NCBI GenBank assembly: GCA_021292105.1
Contig: CM037864.1
Span: forward strand, 5,180,413 to 5,244,412
Direction: 5' to 3'
DNA from: Anadara kagoshimensis
Taxonomy: Eukaryota; Mollusca; Bivalvia; Arcoida; Arcidae
Length of the DNA stretch: 64,000 bases
Shown here: piece after piece, positions 60,626-64,000 of the stretch
Position numbering within the stretch: the first letter of the stretch is position 1
How the letters are laid out: the number at the start of each line of letters is the position of its first letter
The notes under the pieces: generated by a model
Database searches by the model: none
What the model saw: only the letters and a program-made list of their open reading frames with translations
What the model was told of the DNA's origin: nothing
Translations under genes and position numbers: made by a program

Positions 60626-61059
60626 TGAGTGAGAGAATGTCTATTCTATCTTTTCTGCCCCTCTATTTTTCGGACACCGTAATTTTGAAATTTCAATAAT
60701 TTTCAAATTTCATCTGATTTTGGATGATGAATTTTGCTTCTAAATCCAAAATCTGATGGATTAAGGCAATTAGTTAAAATGATGATGAAATTAGAGATTT
60801 AAATCTTAGGATTAAAAATATTTTGAAACTAAAATGAATTAATAACTTACTTTTTTCGTTGTTTAACAAATGCACAGTCCGACACTAAAAAATCAAATTT
60901 ATACACAATAAAAGTGGGTCCCAATGTGAAAAGATTTATAATAAGGAGGTAGACACTCCAGAGTAGATTTATATATATATATATTTAGCTAACAGGAAAA
61001 AAAATTGTTTATATTGTACATGTAATAGGAAGAAAATCTTTTTTTTCTGGAAAATGAAA

Positions 61060-61375
61060 TTGATTCCATTGTGTAATCATATTTTACTTGTACTGGTGGT
61101 ACTCGGAATTAACACATTATTAACCACTGTTATGATATAAATATAAATCCAGATACATTATTTCACGAAACTGATTCCATTGTGTAATCATATTTCACTT
61201 ATACCTAGTACTGGCAATTTACACATTCTTAACCACTGTTATAATTCAAACATAAATCCAGATATATTATTTCATGAAATTGATTCCATTGTGTAACTAT
61301 ATTTTACTACTGGTACTCTGAATTACACATTAATCATTGTAATAATTTAAACATAAATAGATACATTATTTCAAT
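61060..61375. repeat. Tandem repeat of about 110 bp, 3 copies
   Basis: TGATTCCATTGTGTAA starts copies at 61061, 61172 and 61281. Each continues with a TATTT.ACTT block, a CACAT...TTAA.CA.TGTTAT block and ends CATAAAT(CCA)GATA.ATTATTTC. Confidence 0.85.
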
Positions 61376-61683
61376 TATTAGGCCATGAGTGAATTCATCA
61401 CTTAATTAAATACCTCTTCAGGACTGATGATTAGTATTTTAAATTCAAAATTAAAATTATGTCATAATCAGAACTGATGAACAGTAATTATGTCATGGAT
61501 AACATTTTCAAAGTGTACTGAATCGTCTACTACATGTATTTAGTATCCATGTCTATAGTTTATCAATACTACCGTAGTAATGAAAATACTTCATACAAAC
61601 ATTCATAGTGCCAATTTTGATTTTTTTGTATTTGGAATGTCTAAGTGCATGTGTCATTTTATACATGTGTTTGTGAATACAAA

Positions 61684-61790
61684 TCTCTCTCTCTCTCTCC
61701 TTGTCTTTGTTTTTGCTCTCTCTCTCTCTCTCCATGTGTGTGTGTTGCTCTCCCTCTCTCTTTCCATGTGTGTGTGCATGTTGCTCTCTC

Positions 61791-61826
<36 letters not shown>

Positions 61827-61945
61827 GCTCTCTCTCTCTCTCTCTCTCTGTTGCTCTCTATCTCTCTTTCTGTGTGTGTATTGCTCACTCTCTATCTGTG
61901 TGTGTGTGTGTTGCTCTCTCTCTCTCTCTCTCTGTCTGTGTTTGT
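61684..61945. repeat. (TC)n / (TG)n compound microsatellite
   Basis: Alternating runs of CT and GT of 10-28 bases. They create overlapping Ser/Leu/Val/Cys-rich open frames on the plus strand and Arg/Glu/Thr/His-rich ones on the minus strand; these are not genes. Confidence 0.97.
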
Positions 61946-62840
61946 TGCTACAGGTTTCTATACACAAATCAATCAAACAAAATATTAATGTAAAGCATGC
62001 ATACAATTTATACACACATGTACATGTATACACATATCATGCATATGTGCATTACACAAATGTAGTACTAGCACACCAAACACAACACATAAGACACACA
62101 AGATTACCTGCCTGATTTTATAGATATATTTTATATCACTGTATTCAAATACCACAATAATTTTCACACTCTAAAAATTGTCAACATTACTTCACTGGGA
62201 AAACCATGACATAATCACTTTTATAAAACAGATTATTTTTTCACCATGGAAACCGAGAGCTCATGCACAGAAATAAATCCCACATTATAACGAACTGCCT
62301 TAATCCATCAACTCTGAATGTATATAAATAATAGCAAACTACCATTCTTCCCCTCTAAACCAGATAACCATTTCAAGTACAAGTGGCTATATAAATAAAT
62401 CAATTAAAACCAAAATGTACACAATTAACACAGACCTGTTGTCACTAATTACCAGACCTCGTTAAAAAATGGCATAAAATATTTTTTCACGCCAAAACAA
62501 AACTATAAACACTTGAGTCGAAACATATTGGATATTTCTCAATTAAAGGACCACAGTAATCAATATAAGATTGCCGGAGAATATGACATTGGCTGACATG
62601 TATTTTTCTCTATATACGCTAAAACGAACGATTGAGAAATTCCGAAATATACAGAATTTATCCATCAATATTGGATTTTTATTTCAGATATTAATTAAAT
62701 AGTAAATACCGACACTAAAATCAACTATATATCGGAATTTTATGTGCAAACCTTTCAGCTTAAATACAATTTCGATAAAATAATTAATAAATTTAAACAT
62801 ATTATTTCACAAAAAATTTGTGACACATAATTGACTTACC

Positions 62841-62985
62841 TGAGTTGAAATGATATATTATTTAAATAATTAAACATGAGACAACATAGATGTACACAAT
62901 ATATATAATATATATCTATATATTGACGTGTAAGTTTATAAACACTGATAAGTGACAGAGTCATCAATAAGCGTTAGTAAACAGC
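62841..62985 (-). promoter_or_regulatory. Possible promoter and 5' UTR exon of the tetraspanin gene
   Basis: On the minus strand a TATA-like CTATATATACAGC lies at about 63000-63012, and a consensus donor CAG/GTAAGTCA lies at 62840/62839. The tetraspanin ATG exon has an acceptor about 30 bases upstream of its ATG (TGTTACAG/ATATTAGAC near 56259), so a non-coding upstream exon is needed. No other good candidate was seen between 56.3 and 64 kb. Inference only. Confidence 0.3.
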
Positions 62986-62989
62986 CATA

Positions 62990-64000
62990 GCTTTTGTTGC
63001 TGTATATATAGTGATGCTGTACACTTCAGAGGATCAGAACAGGATAAACATCGAGATAAAAACAGTGATCGTAACAGTGTAACAGTGGTTTAAATAAAGC
63101 CAACACAGCAACATTTCGGAATAAAAAAACACAGCGTAACAGTGGTTACGGCAACATAAGTTGCCTGCTACTTGTTTGGATTTGGATCAAGTTTGTCCCC
63201 TACTTCCACTAAGTTTACATATTCAGTGATTCCCCTAAAATTTGTAGCAGGAGATAGATTGACAAATCTAACAGGCCAGGGGTCAAGGCGAGTGCCTAGG
63301 TGGAAAACAATTTTCAGGTCTTCTAGAGGCAATTTTATGAATTCTAACCGGCCAATTTGGAGTTTTAGGCAGTCGAATCTGCCTGCTGCTGGCTCTTAAG
63401 GAAAACACTGCATATTTTGAATATGTTTTTCGCAATGCTTCACACTTGCTGTCTACTTTCAGAAAATCTGTCTTCTACTTAAAAATTTACTGAAAGGACA
63501 GACTGTAGCAAGATTTGTTTGTTAGTCACTTGTTGTTTTATTGGTACATGTATGCTAGATTTTCATAAATTTAAAATTATTACTAGCCAGATTTTGAAAT
63601 TTTGTGAAAATATAGTCCTTTTTAAAGTACTCTTTCATACAATTTCTGAAATAGGTTACTTTTTAAAATAATTTCTCACACATTAGCAGTCAATGTGGTG
63701 TTGGCTACCAGGAATGGAAACGGTGCGTCAGTATGTCACATTAACAGTGTGTCAAGCATTCCTACTTTTTCCTATTTAATTTAAAATTCCCATTTTTATG
63801 AAAAGTTTCCATTTTGTCCTATTAGTTTTTAGACATTTTACTTTGTTTGTTTAGGTACTTTGATCTATAATTCTAATTTTTCACCATCTGAAACAGAACG
63901 ACAAAATACTGTAAAGGGGATTATTTTCCTGGGGTGAAAACTTCGCGATTTCTGAAATCTAGCATTTCGTGTGGGTGTAATTTACGCATTACCAATATAA
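62990..64000. other. Right end without a recognised gene
   Basis: Upstream of the presumed tetraspanin promoter. One 75-codon plus-strand frame (63172-63399) lacks any recognisable feature. No domain, repeat family or RNA was identified. Confidence 0.5.

Noticed and set aside
61553-62115. Cys/Ser/Leu and Arg/Glu/Thr/His repeat proteins
   Set aside because: Low-complexity (TC)n and (TG)n sequence read in several frames.

Overview
This is animal (metazoan) nuclear DNA, most likely from a bivalve mollusc. It is AT-rich and intron-rich, with short GT-AG exons in long introns, many tRNA-derived SINEs, small inverted-repeat DNA transposons, minisatellites and decayed retroelement 3' ends of the kind common in bivalves. 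The species cannot be fixed from the sequence. There is no operon structure, CRISPR array, rRNA or convincing functional tRNA gene.

Layout. (1) 1-5.5 kb, minus strand: a gene for a tyrosine-recombinase-fold protein with two zinc-finger-like motifs, preceded by a very long 24-bp tandem repeat that encodes an 8-residue repeat (VQPTQDDI-like). It is interrupted by several single-base frameshifts and runs off the left edge. (2) 9.6-11 kb, minus: remains of a SAP/SWIM-type gene. (3) 13.2-16.3 kb, minus: four exons of a KMT5A-like SET-domain methyltransferase, with no stop codon found. (4) 16.4-24.8 kb: no recognisable host gene; small inverted-repeat elements, a 327-bp tandem duplication and retroelement debris. 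(5) 24.8-34.4 kb, plus: the complete Mediator subunit gene MED18, six coding exons giving 208 residues, with a 33-bp minisatellite in its last intron. (6) 34.4-44 kb: no gene recognised; duplications, two larger minisatellites (35 bp and 41 bp units), SINEs and a TA-flanked fold-back element. (7) 46.15-47.23 kb: a hAT element with an exact 8-bp target-site duplication and a 241-residue deleted transposase. (8) 47.7-56.2 kb, minus: a tetraspanin in eight coding exons, probably with a 5' UTR exon near 62.9 kb. One base seems to be missing from a T run in its seventh exon.

The genes are independent nuclear genes rather than one pathway. MED18 serves RNA polymerase II transcription, the tetraspanin is a membrane organiser, and the SET gene is a putative lysine methyltransferase. 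The most unusual neighbourhood is the left 16 kb, where a SET gene with an open 3' end and a recombinase-like gene with an open 5' end lie on the same strand. They could be separate genes or parts of one large gene; the sequence alone does not decide this.
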